Below are positions 5,957 through 7,645 of a stretch of DNA of 7,645 nucleotides, in pieces. Origin of the DNA: Nitrospinaceae bacterium. Lineage in GTDB: Bacteria > Nitrospinota > Nitrospinia > Nitrospinales > VA-1. The notes under the pieces were generated by a model. The model saw only the letters and a program-made list of their open reading frames with translations. It did not search any database and had not been told where the DNA came from. Numbering within the stretch: position 1 is the stretch's first letter; every line of letters begins with the position of its first letter. The position numbers were made by a program, and so were the translations under genes. The stretch is from NCBI GenBank assembly GCA_029261435.1, contig JAJDBI010000048.1:1-7645 (forward strand), read 5' to 3'.

Positions 5957-7645
5957 TCAGGAGCAACCTGATGTCGCTCCACAGGTCATGCACTTCAAAC
6001 AAGTTCCATTCCGAACCAATGTCAAGCTTCCGCATTCCTGACAGGCATCGCCTTCGTAGCCTTTAAGTTTGGCAATCACCGCCGTAGCAGTCGCAACTCC
6101 AGTAGAGGCACTTTGAGCCGACGCTCCATTACCGTTTCCGTTACCATTCCCGTTAGACGGAACCGCGATTGCAGGGACAACTTCCGCCACGGCTTCGGTC
6201 TTCGTCCCCTGTGATGACGAACCCGCCCCCTTAGAGTCAAACGCGGCCTCATCGTCACTGGACTGTTGATCCTTTTTTCCGATGGAATCCGCCCTCAGGT
6301 CATCTGGAGTCACCTGAGCCAGATCGGTCCTGCCCAGATAAGTGATCGCCAGTTCACGGAAAATATAATCGATGGTTGAAGTGGACATCGTGATCGACTT
6401 GTTGCCGGTAACAATTCCGTTCGGCTCAAATCGAGTGAACACAAATGCATCGGAAAACTCTTCCAGAGGAACTCCGTGTTGCAATCCTAATGAAATAGCG
6501 ATGGCAAAGCAGTTCATCAAACTACGGTAGGCAGCACCTTCTTTATGCATGTCGATGAAAATCTCACCGAGAGTTCCATCGTCATATTCACCGGTTCTAA
6601 GGTAAACCTTATGACCTCCAATGGAAGCTTTCTGGGTGTAACCTTTTCTCCGGTGTGGCAGAGCTTTGCGCTTGTGCTCACGAACCACTTCAATGATCTG
6701 TTTGGCCGTCTGCATGGCAGGAGTTTCTTCTTCCATCTTCAACTGGTTGAAGCTGTCTGTCGCCACACTGTTCAACGGCTGACTCAGCTTGGAACCATCC
6801 CGGTAGATTGCAGTTCCCTTCAACATCAGCTTCCAACTCAACATATGCGCCCGTTCGACATCGATCATTGTGGCATCGTTAGGCATATTAATGGTTTTGG
6901 AAATTGCACCGGAAAGAAAAGGCTGAGCCGCCGCCATCATACGGATATGAGCCTCCGGACGAATGAAACGCTTGCCGTATTTTCCGCACTGGTTGGCACA
7001 ATCAAAAACAGAATAATGTCGTTCTTTCAGATGAGGTGCGTTTTCAACCGTCATTCTTCCGCAAATGCTGTCATTGGCTGACTGGATTTCTTCATCAGTA
7101 AAACCAAGATGCTCGAGCAGGTTGAAGGTTACAGAGTCCAACTGCTCGCTGGTCAACTTCAACACGTCCTTGCAGAACACTTCCCCCAAAACAAATTTAT
7201 TGAAAGCAAAACTGATATCGAAAGCCATCGGTAATTCAAGCTGGACATTATCGAGCACATCATCCGTAAACCCTTTTTTGCGCAGGGAACTCCGGTTGAT
7301 GTAAGGGGCTGTTTCCAAACTTCCCGTGCCCACACAATAATCAACAATGTCTTTGATTTCATCCGGCTTGTAACCCAGTCTGCGAAGCGCACCAGGAACC
7401 GACTGGTTGATAATCTTGAAATAACCACCGCCTGCAAGTTTCTTGTATTTAATCAGAGCGTAGTCCGGCTCAATACCTGTGGTGTCGCAATCCATCAACA
7501 ATCCAATCGTGCCCGTTGGCGCAATACAAGTGGTCTGAGCATTGCGAAAGCCATTCTTCTCACCCAATTCCAGCGCGTCCGCCCATTCCTTCTGAGCCGC
7601 ATCCAGAAGATAGCTGGGGCAATGTTCCGCCTGAATACCTTGCGG
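5957..7645 (-). CDS. nrdJ: Adenosylcobalamin-dependent (class II) ribonucleotide reductase, N-terminus cut by window edge
   Basis: The frame is open to the right edge, giving 562 C-terminal residues; the TTG at 7567 is internal, since matching sequence (such as YLLDAAQKEWADALELGEKNGFRNA) continues upstream. The enzyme reduces ribonucleotides to deoxyribonucleotides using a B12-derived radical, in the cytoplasm and independently of oxygen. Numbering from the window edge, the end of the catalytic barrel shows TCIAPTGTIGLLMDCDTTGIEPD (39-61), SGAISKTINMP (about 245-255) and YRDGSKLSQPL (281-291). A TSCPD-type domain follows at about 336-436 (EYDDGTLGEIFIDMHKEG, FVFTRFEPNG). Next come a low-complexity Ser/Ala/Gly/Asn linker (about 453-526) and a C-terminal cysteine cluster (C535, C538, C549, C552, C555, C561; CQECG...CLKCMTCGATSGCS) of the kind expected to bind zinc or take part in active-site re-reduction. 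The radical-site cysteines of the barrel should lie mostly outside the window. Any cobalamin riboswitch would also lie upstream, out of view. Confidence 0.96.
   Translation of the reverse strand, partial: PQGIQAEHCPSYLLDAAQKEWADALELGEKNGFRNAQTTCIAPTGTIGLLMDCDTTGIEPDYALIKYKKLAGGGYFKIINQSVPGALRRLGYKPDEIKDIVDYCVGTGSLETAPYINRSSLRKKGFTDDVLDNVQLELPMAFDISFAFNKFVLGEVFCKDVLKLTSEQLDSVTFNLLEHLGFTDEEIQSANDSICGRMTVENAPHLKERHYSVFDCANQCGKYGKRFIRPEAHIRMMAAAQPFLSGAISKTINMPNDATMIDVERAHMLSWKLMLKGTAIYRDGSKLSQPLNSVATDSFNQLKMEEETPAMQTAKQIIEVVREHKRKALPHRRKGYTQKASIGGHKVYLRTGEYDDGTLGEIFIDMHKEGAAYRSLMNCFAIAISLGLQHGVPLEEFSDAFVFTRFEPNGIVTGNKSITMSTSTIDYIFRELAITYLGRTDLAQVTPDDLRADSIGKKDQQSSDDEAAFDSKGAGSSSQGTKTEAVAEVVPAIAVPSNGNGNGNGNGASAQSASTGVATATAVIAKLKGYEGDACQECGSLTLVRNGTCLKCMTCGATSGCS
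6125..6154 (-). repeat. Five Asn-Gly dipeptide repeats in the NrdJ linker
   Basis: The frame reads NGNGNGNGNG using mixed codons (AAC/AAT with GGG/GGT/GGA), so the DNA is an imperfect 6-bp tandem repeat. It lies in the flexible linker between the TSCPD-type domain and the C-terminal cysteine cluster and may vary in copy number by slippage. Mixed codons suggest selection for a flexible peptide rather than recent expansion. Confidence 0.8.

Noticed and set aside
6545..7081. Plus-strand 178-codon open frame
   Set aside because: Lies entirely antisense to nrdJ, whose family motifs are clear throughout; no independent support.

Overview
The window looks like ordinary chromosome from a diderm (Gram-negative-type) bacterium. 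Two adjacent genes encode lipoproteins, one with a good lipobox. There is a class II (vitamin B12-dependent) ribonucleotide reductase and a REC/HD-GYP cyclic-di-GMP regulator. Base composition is moderate, with AT-rich intergenic stretches. The gene mix would suit Nitrospinota or a deltaproteobacterial lineage, but that is a guess. No tRNA, rRNA, CRISPR array, insertion sequence, phage gene or attachment site was recognised.

Layout, left to right. (1) Positions 1-968, minus strand: response regulator with an HD-GYP phosphodiesterase domain, cut at its C-terminus by the window edge. (2) 1170-2000, minus: small Cro/C1-type helix-turn-helix-like domain fused to a glyoxalase-II-like metallo-beta-lactamase hydrolase. 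(3) 2052-2945, minus: beta-hydroxyacid (3-hydroxyisobutyrate-type) dehydrogenase broken by an in-frame TAG at codon 93. Reading frame and family similarity continue on both sides of that codon. Genes 3 and 2 are 51 bp apart and probably share a transcript, with a candidate promoter at 2992-3019. (4) 2946-3367: non-coding region with two clear palindromes. (5) 3368-4498, minus: 376-residue protein of unknown family. (6) 4593-5000, plus: small TPR lipoprotein, divergent from gene 5. (7) 4997-5863, plus: lipoprotein with a SUMF1/formylglycine-generating-enzyme fold, coupled to gene 6 by a TTGA stop/start overlap and lacking the catalytic cysteines. (8) 5895-5917: a strong hairpin between convergent genes. 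(9) 5957-7645, minus: nrdJ, N-terminally cut by the window edge.

The genes fall into unrelated functional blocks: signalling; a small metabolic/detoxification operon; an envelope lipoprotein pair; and deoxyribonucleotide synthesis. I see no convincing multi-gene novel system. The items most worth a second look are the amber-interrupted dehydrogenase, the HTH-hydrolase fusion, the coupled lipoprotein pair with its inactive-looking SUMF1 domain, and the palindromes upstream of the dehydrogenase.
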